Part shown: in pieces, positions 54,484-63,710 of the stretch | How the letters are laid out: the number at the start of each line of letters is the position of its first letter | Numbering within the stretch: position 1 is the first letter of the stretch | Source of the DNA: Cytophagales bacterium | GTDB lineage: Bacteria > Bacteroidota > Bacteroidia > Cytophagales > Microscillaceae | DNA: 64,000 bases | Assembly (NCBI GenBank): GCA_004293905.1 | Contig: RDZE01000015.1 | Location: 186,001 to 250,000 of the forward strand | Direction of reading: 5' to 3' | The notes under the pieces: generated by a model | What the model was told of the DNA's origin: nothing | Databases searched by the model: none | What the model saw: only the letters and a program-made list of their open reading frames with translations | Made by a program: the position numbers and the translations under genes

Positions 54484-55224
54484 TTATTTGTACTCTAAAA
54501 TAATTCTAAATTCTACTCTACGGGATTGAGCATAATTTTCATTTTTTTCGTCAGTAGGTCTTCCATTTTTATCCAAAGGATTTGCAAAAGAATAACCACA
54601 TGACAAGGTGTTTTTTGGTAAGAATCTTTTGAAATCTTCTTTATAATTTTGGGCTATAGTTTTATTAGCTATGCTATTAAACAAATATTTATACACTTCT
54701 AATGCGCGTCCATTAGATAGCTCAAGGTTATAAATGTAGTCTTTACCTCCTTCACTCGAAGCATGACCTTCTATTCTGATTTCTTTGATAAAGACCCTGT
54801 CTTGCTTTTGTCGTTCATAAATTTCATAAATTATAGCTAAATATTTATGTAAAAAATTATTCAATAAGTTTCTAAAATGAGCAGTAAGTTGAGTACTATT
54901 ATTTTCAAATAAAATATCATTTGGTGAAAGAAAACGAATAGCACCATCATTACTAACTACTATATCTTTTTCATTTTTGAATTTTTCTCTAAATTCTTTG
55001 ACCAATGCTTCATATTTACCTTTCACATTTTTATTTGTGCTTTTGTTCAATGAATCTTTTATTTCTTGATATAATTGTTTATATTTACCCTCTGTTTTAC
55101 TATTTTTACTATTTTGTGAAAATAGCCAAAATGATAATACAACGAATATAATCATAAAGCCTGTAATAAGGTCAGTATAACTAATCCAAAAATCACTATT
55201 TTCCTCCTCAGTTTTCTTAAACAT
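54484..55224 (-). CDS. zorB: ZorB-like MotB/OmpA-family protein
   Basis: The 246-residue protein has a single N-terminal transmembrane helix (about 18-36) with the MotB-type ion-binding Asp in SYTDLITGFM (Asp18). A linker leads to an OmpA-type peptidoglycan-binding domain (about 95-245): ILFENNSTQL, IEGHASSEGG, LSNGRALEVYKYLF and a closing SRRVEFRI. This is the layout of stator subunit B in Zorya systems and flagellar motors. It lies 3 bp after the ZorA-like gene and 22 bp before the giant ATPase gene. There are no flagellar genes around, and Bacteroidota of this type lack flagella, which supports the Zorya reading. Confidence 0.85.
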   Translation of the reverse strand: MFKKTEEENSDFWISYTDLITGFMIIFVVLSFWLFSQNSKNSKTEGKYKQLYQEIKDSLNKSTNKNVKGKYEALVKEFREKFKNEKDIVVSNDGAIRFLSPNDILFENNSTQLTAHFRNLLNNFLHKYLAIIYEIYERQKQDRVFIKEIRIEGHASSEGGKDYIYNLELSNGRALEVYKYLFNSIANKTIAQNYKEDFKRFLPKNTLSCGYSFANPLDKNGRPTDEKNENYAQSRRVEFRIILEYK

Positions 55225-55227
55225 AAC

Positions 55228-56673
55228 TTAATTTTGTTTGAGTGTTAGTAATTCTTTAATTTCACCTAATTTCTCTATAGCATTTCCTATATCTGAAATA
55301 CGATTTTGCATTTCTGCTATTTTTGTATCATATTCAGGTATGTTAGCAACTCCTTCTTTCAACCCTTGTAATGTTTCCGTTTGGGTTCTTAATTCATCTA
55401 TGATACCTTTATTTGCATCTTTAAAAGCGGTATATTCTTCTACCGCATTTTTGAAACTATGGCTAATCGTTTCTAATTCTGTTTTGGTGCTTAATTGCCA
55501 TTCTTTTATCCTATCAAATGTCTTTTCTAAACCTTCTACACCTTCTTTCAGTGTTGTATCTATGGCATTTTGTATTTGCTCATCAAATTTACTAAACACA
55601 TCAGTAAGTTCTTGGAATTTACCTTGAATGGCAGTGGCATTTTCCTCATAATGCTTCTGCATACCTTCATTCATTGCATTGAATTGATTGGCTACATTTT
55701 CAAATTTACCTTCTATGTTTTGGGCGTTGGCTTTATAATGTTCAGCCATTTCACTTAATTTAGTGTTAAAAGTAGTAGTAATACTGCTAAGCACTTCTTT
55801 AGATACGTCTGTTGTATTTTTTAATTGTGTAAGGTTTTCGTCTAATTGTTTTTTGTTTTCATTCATTAAATTTATCATTACCTCTTTCAATACTTTATTT
55901 AACTCTTCAATATTTTTCTGACTTTTCTCCAAAGCCTCATTACCCATATTACCTATTACATTTTGTAGTTTATTGTTAAGATTTTCTAACAAGGTTTCTA
56001 ATTGTTCTTTAAAATCGGCGGGGATATGAGATAATAGGTTCTTAACTTCTTGTGTTTCTTGTTTATGTTCTTGTATTTCTTTGTAAAAATGATCGTATAT
56101 ATTTTTCAAAATAACATTATTTGAGCGAAAAGATTCGGTTATTTTTATGAAATGTTGATTACTTTCTTCTCTCAAATGCCAAAGCGTCATTTCAGGCGAT
56201 GCATAGGCTTCTCTATTTTCTTTTTCTTGTTTATACTCTTCGTAACTTAGCAGCATTTTCAAAATAACAGAGGAAATCATACTCCCCGCAATCCCTACGA
56301 TAGAAGTGGAAAAGGCAGCCGTGAGATTTTTCACTAAAGCAGCAAAACCCTCTTCATCAAACTTAATTCCTGATGAAAGTTTTTTCCATATAACTATAAA
56401 AGTAAAAAAAACACCTAAACCTGTCCAAACATTAGGAATATAGGAGAGTGGAGTTTTTGTTTCAGAAAAATAATATGTAGAAAACAAAAAAAGATTAATA
56501 ACAAGCCCTATATAAAACACATACCATACATATTCATCTTCCCAAAAATTTATTTCTAATTTGTCTGATTTCGTAAAATAATGAATTAAATATATTGCCA
56601 ACAATATCAAAAGTGTGATTAATATAAAGGCAACAATTGTCGGATAAAGTTTTGGTTGTTTTTTGTAAATCAT
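55228..56673 (-). CDS. zorA: ZorA-like MotA/ExbB-family protein with long coiled tail
   Basis: The 481-residue protein has four hydrophobic helices (about 12-32, 48-68, 81-97 and 117-141). The last two carry a MotA/TolQ/ExbB-like pattern (TGLGVFFTF, then LTAAFSTSIVGIAGSM). About 340 residues of cytosolic helical tail follow, mostly coiled coil with many Asn and Glu and semi-repeated units such as NIEGKFENVANQF and AIQGKFQELTDVF. A long intracellular tail is the mark of ZorA compared with MotA. It is the first gene of the operon, with a promoter element at 56738-56745. Confidence 0.85.
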   Translation of the reverse strand: MIYKKQPKLYPTIVAFILITLLILLAIYLIHYFTKSDKLEINFWEDEYVWYVFYIGLVINLFLFSTYYFSETKTPLSYIPNVWTGLGVFFTFIVIWKKLSSGIKFDEEGFAALVKNLTAAFSTSIVGIAGSMISSVILKMLLSYEEYKQEKENREAYASPEMTLWHLREESNQHFIKITESFRSNNVILKNIYDHFYKEIQEHKQETQEVKNLLSHIPADFKEQLETLLENLNNKLQNVIGNMGNEALEKSQKNIEELNKVLKEVMINLMNENKKQLDENLTQLKNTTDVSKEVLSSITTTFNTKLSEMAEHYKANAQNIEGKFENVANQFNAMNEGMQKHYEENATAIQGKFQELTDVFSKFDEQIQNAIDTTLKEGVEGLEKTFDRIKEWQLSTKTELETISHSFKNAVEEYTAFKDANKGIIDELRTQTETLQGLKEGVANIPEYDTKIAEMQNRISDIGNAIEKLGEIKELLTLKQN

Positions 56674-56737
56674 ACTAAATTTTATTTTAAAAATGTTAAT
56701 TTATGCATAAAATAATGTAGAATCTGCTGATACCTCA

Positions 56738-56745
56738 CAAAGTTA
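56738..56745 (-). promoter_or_regulatory. -7 element of the zorAB operon
   Basis: TAACTTTG on the minus strand, about 65 bases before the ZorA-like start, fits TAnnTTTG. No other promoter is evident before the two downstream genes. Confidence 0.6.
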
Positions 56746-56820
56746 TACTTTACTTATAAATTAACAAAAAAAATATCATTTTTTTTCATTATTTCATGCA
56801 ATCCCACGCAATTCTTAACA

Positions 56821-57936
56821 CTACCCCTCCCCTACCACTTTCAACCATTGTTTTATTTCTTGTTTAGGGCTGAAATGGGTGCGTGTGGTTTGATAGATTT
56901 CTTGGGCTTGGGCTTGTTTTTCGGCGGGGGTGCTGCGGAGGAGTGCTAAAAGATTTTTTTGGAGGGAGAGTGGGTCGGCGGGAGCAAAAGAGGGGCATTG
57001 TGGGCATTTTTCTATGAAATCTGCCATTCCGTCTACGTTTGCCAATAGTAAGTTTTTTTGGAGGGCAGCGGCTTCGAGTAGGGTGTTGGGAAAACCATCA
57101 TAAAAAGAGGGAATCACCACGAAATCGGCAACGAGATAGTAGGGAATGGTCGCCCATTTGTCGAGGGAGTGCGCATGGGTGTAGGGTAGTTGGTGGCGTT
57201 GCAAATAGTGTTCTGTCGTTTCCGATATTTCGCCTACTATCCATAGGTAAAACTGGTCTTGTAATTGCATTTTTACAAGATTTTCCACAAAGAAATGAAG
57301 CCCTTTTTTTTCTTTCAAATAGCCTAAAAAACCCAAATGTATGCGATTGTCAGGCGTGGTTTGGCGTAGTTGCAGGGCTTTTTCTTGGTCGGTAGGCAAG
57401 GCTTTCCATTCGGCGGTGTCAATGCTATTGGGCGTAACGATTACTTTTTGGCGCGGGTATAGGTATTGTATTTCATTGGCTTTGCTCTTCGTAACCACGC
57501 TTATTGTTTGTGCAGTTCTGATAGCGCGGTCTAATACAGGGAGGCGTTTATTGTCTAAAAGGGCAGTATCCCAATCGTTTCCCCTGAGTGCTACTATGTA
57601 CGGAATGTTCCATTTGGCAGCCAGTACGGGGGCGGCTAATAGAGGCAGATAACCACCAAAGGCAACTATTTTATCGTATTTTTTTCCATTGGCTTGTTGT
57701 ACTATCCAAAGAAAAGCCATTTGTATGCTATGCGCCACATCATCGGCTATAGGCACTTCTAAGTGTTGCCCTCCTACTACCTGCTTCACCTGTGGGACAG
57801 TTGTTTTTTTGTTCAGATAAAGCAGGTCAAGGGTGATTGAGGGTATTTTTCTGAGCCCATACACTATTCGGTCGCAAGATTCAGCCATTCCCCCTTTCTG
57901 AGGGAAGTAGTTTTCCGTAAGCCAAAGGATATGCAT
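56821..57936 (-). CDS. Glycosyltransferase family 4
   Basis: The 371-residue protein has the GT-B fold of family 4: an N-terminal Gly-rich start LTENYFPQKGGMAESCDR, VTPNSID, HLGFLGYLKEKKGL and the donor-binding IPSFYDGFPNTLLEAAAL (near 285-302). It transfers a sugar from a nucleotide donor to an unknown acceptor, probably for surface polysaccharide. It follows the 2-oxoacid dehydrogenase gene by 15 bp and lies at the right edge of the island. Base composition is richer in GC than the island. Confidence 0.92.
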   Translation of the reverse strand: MHILWLTENYFPQKGGMAESCDRIVYGLRKIPSITLDLLYLNKKTTVPQVKQVVGGQHLEVPIADDVAHSIQMAFLWIVQQANGKKYDKIVAFGGYLPLLAAPVLAAKWNIPYIVALRGNDWDTALLDNKRLPVLDRAIRTAQTISVVTKSKANEIQYLYPRQKVIVTPNSIDTAEWKALPTDQEKALQLRQTTPDNRIHLGFLGYLKEKKGLHFFVENLVKMQLQDQFYLWIVGEISETTEHYLQRHQLPYTHAHSLDKWATIPYYLVADFVVIPSFYDGFPNTLLEAAALQKNLLLANVDGMADFIEKCPQCPSFAPADPLSLQKNLLALLRSTPAEKQAQAQEIYQTTRTHFSPKQEIKQWLKVVGEG

Positions 57937-57951
57937 GGGCGTTCGTGATGA

Positions 57952-59961
57952 TTAGTAAGCCAATAGTTTGGCTATTTTTTCTTGTATTCTTTGTGCGGGC
58001 AAAAAGCTCTTTTCTAACACAGTAGAAAAAGGCACAGGTGTATCCAAAGAGGCTTCTCTGACGATGGGCGCATCTAAGTACTCGAAACAGTTTTCGGCTA
58101 TCCAAGCGGCTATTTCTCCAGCGATGCCTCCTGTGAGGGTGTCTTCGTGGCAAACGATTACTTTCCCTGTTTTTTTCACACTTTCGGCAACGGTTTCTTT
58201 GTCCCAAGGGAGCAAGGTGCGGAGGTCTACAATTTCTATTCTTCCTTCTGCATTGAGTTGTTTTACGGCTTCTTTTGCCCAGTGTACGCCCATTCCGTAG
58301 GTGATTACCGAAAGTTCATCGCCTTCTTCGGCAATGCGTGCCTTGCCTATGGGCAGTGTGTAGTAGTCGTTGGGTATTTCTTCGGCGATGGAGCGGTACA
58401 GGAATTTGTGTTCAAAATACATCACGGGGTTGGGGTCTTCTATGGCAGCATTGAGCAGACCTTTGGCATCGTAGGGCGTAGCGGGGTATACCACTTTTAA
58501 GCCCGGTGTATGAAAAAACCAAGCCTCATTGGATTGGGAATGGAAGGGTCCTGCGCCTACGCCTGCCCCTGTAGGCATACGAATGACTACATCGGCATTT
58601 TGTCCCCAACGGTAGTGTATTTTGGCTAAGTTGTTAATGATTTGGTTAAAACCACAAGTTACGAAGTCTGCAAATTGCATTTCTACCATTGTTTTGTAGC
58701 CTTTTACTGATAGCCCTAATGCCGCACCGATGATGCTCGATTCGCAAAGGGGCGTATTTCGTACACGTTCTTCGCCAAATTCATTCAAAAAGCCTTCAGT
58801 TACCTTAAAAGCTCCTCCATAAGCGGCGATGTCTTGCCCCATCAATACCAATTGTGGGTATTTTTCCATGCTTTGTCTTAGGGCATCGGAAATGGCATCT
58901 ATGAATCTTTTGTTTTGTTGTTCGGGTGTATTGGGCTGAATGAGCGCGGGTGTGTATGGTGCGTATACGTCTTCGAGTTCGTTTTCGGGAGTGCTTTCGT
59001 GCATGGGTTCGCCAAAGGCTTCCTCGAGTCCTTCTTCTATTTCTTTTTTGATGCTTTTTTTGATTTCTTGCATCATATTCTCAGTGAGAATATTTTTCTC
59101 TAACAAATATTTTTCATAGTTGCCAATAGGGTCGCGCATTGCCCAAATGTCAAACAATTCTTTGGGTACGTATTTTACTCCAGAGGCTTCTTCGTGCCCA
59201 CGCATACGGAAGGTGATGGCTTCTATGAGAATAGGTCGGGGATTGAGTCTGATTTGGTCGGCGTAGTGGTTGATGGTGTGGTATACTTCAAGCAGGTTGT
59301 TGCCGTCTATTTGTATTGCCTCTATGCCATAGCCTTTGCCTTTGTCTATGAGATTTTCGCATTTGTATTGCTCGCTGACGGGGGTAGAAAGTCCATATCC
59401 GTTGTTTTCTATGAGAAAAATAACAGGCAAGTCCCATACAGCGGCTACGTTAAGGGCTTCGTGAAATTCGCCTTGGCTGGTGCCTCCTTCTCCTGTGAAA
59501 GCAAGGGCTACTTTTCGCGATTTGGAAAGTTTTTCGCCCAAAGCGATGCCATTGGCAAGGGAAAGCTGGGGTCCTAAGTGCGAAATCATACCTACGATAT
59601 GGTGCTCGTTAGAGCCAAAGTGAAAAGAGCGTTCCCTTCCTTTGGAAAAGCCATTTTCTTTGCCTTGCCATTGTTTGAAAAGTTGTGCAAGGTTCATGTT
59701 TCTTCCCGTAAAAACGCCCAAATTGCGGTGTAGTGGTAAGATATAATCTTGGGGTTCGAGAGCCATTGTCGCGCCTATGGCGATGGCTTCTTGCCCTATC
59801 CCCGAAAACCATTTGCTTACTTTTCCTTGTCGGAGGAGTACCAGCATTTTTTCCTCTATCAATCGTGGTTTGATGAGGGCATGGTAAAGGTCTAAAAGTA
59901 ATTCATCGTTGTATTCGCGTCTGTTGAATATCATTTGGGGCTTGATGTCGGCAAGAGTCAT
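57952..59961 (-). CDS. Fused branched-chain 2-oxoacid dehydrogenase E1 (alpha+beta)
   Basis: The 669-residue protein joins E1 alpha (about 1-310) and E1 beta (about 340-669). Alpha has the thiamine diphosphate motif GEGGTSQGEFHE...IENNGYG and the phosphorylation-loop type RMRGHEEAS; beta has LMGQDIAAYGGAFKVTEG, PLCESSIIG and a final transketolase C-terminal domain. The enzyme decarboxylates 2-oxoacids from Val, Leu and Ile (or pyruvate) and feeds E2. The E2 and E3 genes are not adjacent. The fusion is common in Bacteroidota. Confidence 0.93.
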   Translation of the reverse strand: MTLADIKPQMIFNRREYNDELLLDLYHALIKPRLIEEKMLVLLRQGKVSKWFSGIGQEAIAIGATMALEPQDYILPLHRNLGVFTGRNMNLAQLFKQWQGKENGFSKGRERSFHFGSNEHHIVGMISHLGPQLSLANGIALGEKLSKSRKVALAFTGEGGTSQGEFHEALNVAAVWDLPVIFLIENNGYGLSTPVSEQYKCENLIDKGKGYGIEAIQIDGNNLLEVYHTINHYADQIRLNPRPILIEAITFRMRGHEEASGVKYVPKELFDIWAMRDPIGNYEKYLLEKNILTENMMQEIKKSIKKEIEEGLEEAFGEPMHESTPENELEDVYAPYTPALIQPNTPEQQNKRFIDAISDALRQSMEKYPQLVLMGQDIAAYGGAFKVTEGFLNEFGEERVRNTPLCESSIIGAALGLSVKGYKTMVEMQFADFVTCGFNQIINNLAKIHYRWGQNADVVIRMPTGAGVGAGPFHSQSNEAWFFHTPGLKVVYPATPYDAKGLLNAAIEDPNPVMYFEHKFLYRSIAEEIPNDYYTLPIGKARIAEEGDELSVITYGMGVHWAKEAVKQLNAEGRIEIVDLRTLLPWDKETVAESVKKTGKVIVCHEDTLTGGIAGEIAAWIAENCFEYLDAPIVREASLDTPVPFSTVLEKSFLPAQRIQEKIAKLLAY

Positions 59962-59994
59962 GAGAAAATGTATTTTATGTTATTGTTATTTTTG

Positions 59995-60002
59995 CAAAAA
60001 TA
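59995..60002 (-). promoter_or_regulatory. -7 element of the E1 gene
   Basis: TATTTTTG on the minus strand, 34 bases before the ATG at 59961. Confidence 0.5.
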
Positions 60003-60023
60003 AGGAAAGTTTTTGGGGTATAA

Positions 60024-60057
60024 AAAAAAGTTGCTATGTAAAATTAGCAACTTTTTT
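60024..60057. terminator. Terminator after the M1 peptidase gene
   Basis: A 13-bp stem AAAAAAGTTGCTA/TAGCAACTTTTTT with an 8-base loop lies 27 bases past the stop at 60084 on the minus strand, with T runs on both strands. Confidence 0.88.
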
Positions 60058-60083
60058 GCATATCTATGAAATAAAAAATGAAA

Positions 60084-62285
60084 TTAGTTTTGATTGTTTT
60101 TAAACTCCATAAATTGAGAGCCTACGCTTTTTCTTGGCATTAGGTTATTTTCTGTGTTGATATCGGCAGTTTCCAAATTAGGGTCTATCACTATGGAGCT
60201 TACTTCTTTTTTAGCGGCAATGAGTTTAGCGATTTGCTCATTGTTGAATCGCCATATTTCGGCAGGTATTCTGATGATTTCGTTTGTGCCGTCTTTGTAG
60301 TTCAGTTGTACGATTACGGGCATTACCAAGCCCCCTACATTTTTAAGTTCTAAGAGATACCACCAATTATCGCTTTTGGTAAGTGCTTGTTTTTCCTCTT
60401 CTGACATTCTCAGGTTAGGATTTTTGGAGGTAAGTGTGGGCATATCTACGGCTAATAGGTCAAATGCTTGGTCGCTGCGTTTGGTGGTTTCTACTTTTTG
60501 TTGTGTGATGAGTACTTGTTGTACTTTTTCGAGCGAAATGTCGCAGGGTTCGGTGCTATAGAACCAACCTCTCCAGAACCAGTCAAGGTCAGTACCAGAG
60601 GCATCTTCTAAGGTGCGGAAGAAGTCCGCAGGTTCGGGGTGTTTGAATGCCCAACGTTGTGAGTAGGTTTTGAAAGCGTGGTCGAAGAGTTCTTTTCCGA
60701 GTACGGTTTCGCGGAGGATATTGAGGGCTGTGGCGGGTTTTCCGTAAGCATTATTTCCTAATTGCCAGCCTGCTACCAAGTCGGAAGTAGTCATAATAGG
60801 TACTAAAAGTTTGTTGTCGCTTTTCATATAATTGACAATGTTTGCCGCAGGTCCTCTTCTTGAGGGGTAAGTGCTGGGGTAATCTTTTTTCGCCCAATCT
60901 TGCATGGGTATTTCTTTTTCAGTAAGGAATTGGCAGAAAGAGTTCAATCCTTCGTCCATCCAGTTCCATTGGCGTTCGTCAGAGTTTACAATCATAGGGA
61001 AAAAGTTGTGCCCTACTTCGTGAATGATTACGGAAATCATACCATTTCTTGTATTGTCAGAAACTGTACCATCGGCATTGGGTCTTCCGCCGTTGAAGCA
61101 TATCATAGGGTATTCCATACCGAAGATAGGACCGTGCACGGAGATAGCCACAGGATAAGGATAATTAATCGTGTGTTTTGAATATACTTTCAAGGTAAGG
61201 GCTACTACGTTGGTGGAGTATTGTCCCCAAAGTGGGTTGCCTTCTTTGGGATAGTACGACATAGCCCATACTTTATTGCCTGCTACGTCTACGGTCATGG
61301 CGTCCCATATAAATTTTCGGGAGGAAGCGAAAGCAAAATCGCGTACATTTTTGGCTTTGTAAACCCAAGTTTTAGTATTTTTAGCTTTGTTTTTTTCGGC
61401 TTGTTCGGCTTCGGCTTGCGTAACGATGAGCACAGGGCTTGTAGCAGTTTTGGCTTTTTCCCAACGGCTGAGTTGTTCGCTTGTGAGTACGTCTTTGGCA
61501 TTTTGCAATTCGCCTGTAGCCCCTACAATGTGGTCAGCGGGTACAGTGATGTTTACTTCATAATCACCAAAAGTGAGTGCGAACTCTCCTCCTCCCCAGA
61601 ATTGGTGGTGTTGCCAACCTTTTGCATCGTGGTATACTGCCATTCTTGGAAACCATTGCGCCATTTCGTAGAGGTAGTTGTTGTCTTTTTCGAAGTATTC
61701 AAGACCGCCTCTTGAGCCTGCTTTTTGGGCATCTACAATTTTAAATTTCCACTCTATAGAGAAAGTATAAACGCCTGTTTTGGCTTTGAGTGTTGCGGGG
61801 AGGTCTATGCGCATCATGGTTTGGTTGATGGTATAGGGAAGGTCTTTGCCATTGGCATCTTTAACGCTTAGGATTTCGTATCCGTGCATTGAGTTTTGGT
61901 TGCGCATCCAGCCTAAAAGTGCATACAAAGAATTTTCGTTGATGCCAAATACGCTTGTAATAGCCCCTAATGCATCTTTTTTGAATCGGTTTTGGTCAAG
62001 TTGTAACCAAAGATAGTTGAGGTCATCGGGCGAATAGTTGTAATAGGTGATGGTTTCCGCGCCTTTGAGGGTTTGGTCTTCATCGTTGAGTTCTGCTTTT
62101 ATTTTGTAGTCTGCTTTTTGTTGCCAATATTCGTGTCCGGGCGCGCCTGAGGCAGTTCTGTAATTGTTCGGCGTTGGTAGTATAGTACCTAACTGCTCGA
62201 ATTTGCTACTTGTGTATTGTTTATTTTGTGCAAAAGCAATAATCGCAACAAAGAAACTGAAAGAGAAAAGTGCTAATTTTTTCAT
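60084..62285 (-). CDS. M1 family metallopeptidase
   Basis: The 733-residue protein has a signal peptide (cleavage near 19, AFAQ) and a gluzincin core: IIHEVGHNFF (zinc His pair, near 420-428) and, 18 residues on, NWMDEGLNSF with the third ligand Glu. Before it lies the beta-domain typical of aminopeptidases. The usual GxMEN exopeptidase motif is replaced by FGMEYPMICFNGG. It should clip peptides in the periplasm. It is the last gene of a run with the HupE-like and J-domain genes (4-bp overlap with the former). Confidence 0.9.
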   Translation of the reverse strand: MKKLALFSFSFFVAIIAFAQNKQYTSSKFEQLGTILPTPNNYRTASGAPGHEYWQQKADYKIKAELNDEDQTLKGAETITYYNYSPDDLNYLWLQLDQNRFKKDALGAITSVFGINENSLYALLGWMRNQNSMHGYEILSVKDANGKDLPYTINQTMMRIDLPATLKAKTGVYTFSIEWKFKIVDAQKAGSRGGLEYFEKDNNYLYEMAQWFPRMAVYHDAKGWQHHQFWGGGEFALTFGDYEVNITVPADHIVGATGELQNAKDVLTSEQLSRWEKAKTATSPVLIVTQAEAEQAEKNKAKNTKTWVYKAKNVRDFAFASSRKFIWDAMTVDVAGNKVWAMSYYPKEGNPLWGQYSTNVVALTLKVYSKHTINYPYPVAISVHGPIFGMEYPMICFNGGRPNADGTVSDNTRNGMISVIIHEVGHNFFPMIVNSDERQWNWMDEGLNSFCQFLTEKEIPMQDWAKKDYPSTYPSRRGPAANIVNYMKSDNKLLVPIMTTSDLVAGWQLGNNAYGKPATALNILRETVLGKELFDHAFKTYSQRWAFKHPEPADFFRTLEDASGTDLDWFWRGWFYSTEPCDISLEKVQQVLITQQKVETTKRSDQAFDLLAVDMPTLTSKNPNLRMSEEEKQALTKSDNWWYLLELKNVGGLVMPVIVQLNYKDGTNEIIRIPAEIWRFNNEQIAKLIAAKKEVSSIVIDPNLETADINTENNLMPRKSVGSQFMEFKNNQN

Positions 62286-62857
62286 GAGAGTAGATTCGTT
62301 CGTTCTATAATGATATAAAGGGCTACTAAGGTAGCAGTGAGAGAAATGGTTTGTTTGAGTATTTTTTGGTGATGTTGAAATAATTTTGCAAAGATAATAA
62401 AAATAATTAATAATAATACTACGATGGCTAATTGTCCGATTTCTATGCCTATATTAAAAGCCAATAGTTTGATAATGAAGTTTTCTTTGGAAAACATAAG
62501 CAGGCTTTTGAGGTCTTTGGCAAAGGCTAAACCGTGTATGATACCAAAAAAGACAGCCATGAAGTAGGGGATTTTTTGCTTGTTGTATTGCAATAAATTG
62601 TTAAGTGCGGTGATGATGATGGTAATTGGAATGAGTGTTTCGATGAGGTTTTTATCAATCGGAATGAGGTCAAGGGTGGCTAAAATGAGCGATAAGGTAT
62701 GCCCTATGGTGAAGGCAGTTACTAAAAGGAGTATTTTTTTCCAATCTTGGGGGCTATAAGCGGCACAAAGCACCACAATAAAAAGGATATGGTCTAAGCC
62801 TTCGAGATTGATGATGTGTTGTATGCCTATTTGTAAAAAAACTTGGAACTCACTCAT
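62282..62857 (-). CDS. HupE/UreJ family membrane protein
   Basis: The 191-residue protein has about six transmembrane helices and the family motifs [11 protein letters not shown] (near 19), TIGHTLSLI (near 71) and [11 protein letters not shown] (near 103), with conserved His/Asp for metal. HupE/UreJ proteins carry or help handle nickel or cobalt; no hydrogenase or urease genes are nearby. It overlaps the M1 peptidase gene by 4 bp and the J-domain gene by 8 bp, so the genes are translationally coupled. Confidence 0.82.
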   Translation of the reverse strand: MSEFQVFLQIGIQHIINLEGLDHILFIVVLCAAYSPQDWKKILLLVTAFTIGHTLSLILATLDLIPIDKNLIETLIPITIIITALNNLLQYNKQKIPYFMAVFFGIIHGLAFAKDLKSLLMFSKENFIIKLLAFNIGIEIGQLAIVVLLLIIFIIFAKLFQHHQKILKQTISLTATLVALYIIIERTNLLS

Positions 62858-63707
62858 GCGTTATTAATTGTTGTTTGGCAAATTGGTCTAAAAGTTCTTT
62901 TTCTTCAGTGGTTATTTTCTCTGGGAATTGTAGTTGAATAGTAACATATAAATCGCCAAATTTGTTAGAATCTTGGTAAAAAGGCATTCCTAAACCTTTG
63001 ATTCTGAGTTTTTTACCGCCTTGTGTTTGTGCGGGTATGGTTATTTCTTTTTTTCCCTGTAGGGTATCTATTTCTACTTTTCCACCTGCCCATGCTTTGG
63101 CTATATTGAGGTTTAGGGTGGTGTAAAGGTCATTTTCGCGCCGCTCAAATTGCTCGTGTGGTTGTATTTCGATGGCTACTCTATAGGTTTGTTTTTCTTT
63201 CGTGATTCGGAGTATTTGCCCATTGGCAATGCCGGGCTTGAGTTTTAGTTTGAGTGCCATTTTTTGCAAAGTGATGATTCTTTCTGTGCCTGTGTAGGCT
63301 TCGTCTAATAATATTTGCAGGGTTTGGTCTATTTTATTGTTCTCTTTGGCTGATTCTTCGCTGCCGAAAATGGTTTCGTAGATGTCTGAAAAAACCTTAC
63401 CACTGACGATGCTATCGAAAATACTTTCAAAAACCGTAGTACCACTACCACCATTGGGGTTGGGTTGTGGATTACTGCCAAATTGCCAATTCAGCAAGCG
63501 TGCTAAATCATAGTCGCGCTTCTTTTTAGGGTCGCTCAGTATGTTGTAGGCTTCCGTAATTTCTTTGAATTTTTCTTCTATCTCTTTGTTGCCTATGTTT
63601 TTGTCGGGGTGGTATTGTAGGGCTAATTTTCGATAGGCTAATTTGATTTCTTCGGCATTGGCACTTTTAGGAATACCTAATATGGCATAATAATCTTTGA
63701 ATGACAT
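62850..63707 (-). CDS. J-domain co-chaperone (CbpA/DnaJ type II)
   Basis: The 285-residue protein has an N-terminal J domain with HPD (33-35) and helix II basic residues, a short Gly-rich linker, and the two-part C-terminal client domain (about 120-280, with [18 protein letters not shown]). The Cys-rich zinc finger is absent, as in CbpA/DjlA type II proteins. It stimulates a DnaK ATPase in the cytosol. It follows a coiled-coil gene by 3 bp and overlaps the HupE-like gene. Confidence 0.92.
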   Translation of the reverse strand: MSFKDYYAILGIPKSANAEEIKLAYRKLALQYHPDKNIGNKEIEEKFKEITEAYNILSDPKKKRDYDLARLLNWQFGSNPQPNPNGGSGTTVFESIFDSIVSGKVFSDIYETIFGSEESAKENNKIDQTLQILLDEAYTGTERIITLQKMALKLKLKPGIANGQILRITKEKQTYRVAIEIQPHEQFERRENDLYTTLNLNIAKAWAGGKVEIDTLQGKKEITIPAQTQGGKKLRIKGLGMPFYQDSNKFGDLYVTIQLQFPEKITTEEKELLDQFAKQQLITHE

Positions 63708-63710
63708 AAT

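Noticed and set aside
54484-56673. Flagellar MotAB, TolQR/ExbBD or gliding motor
   Set aside because: Long coiled tail on the A protein and OmpA-type peptidoglycan domain on the B protein, no Tol/Ton/flagellar or gld genes nearby, and linkage to a nuclease-like effector fit Zorya better.
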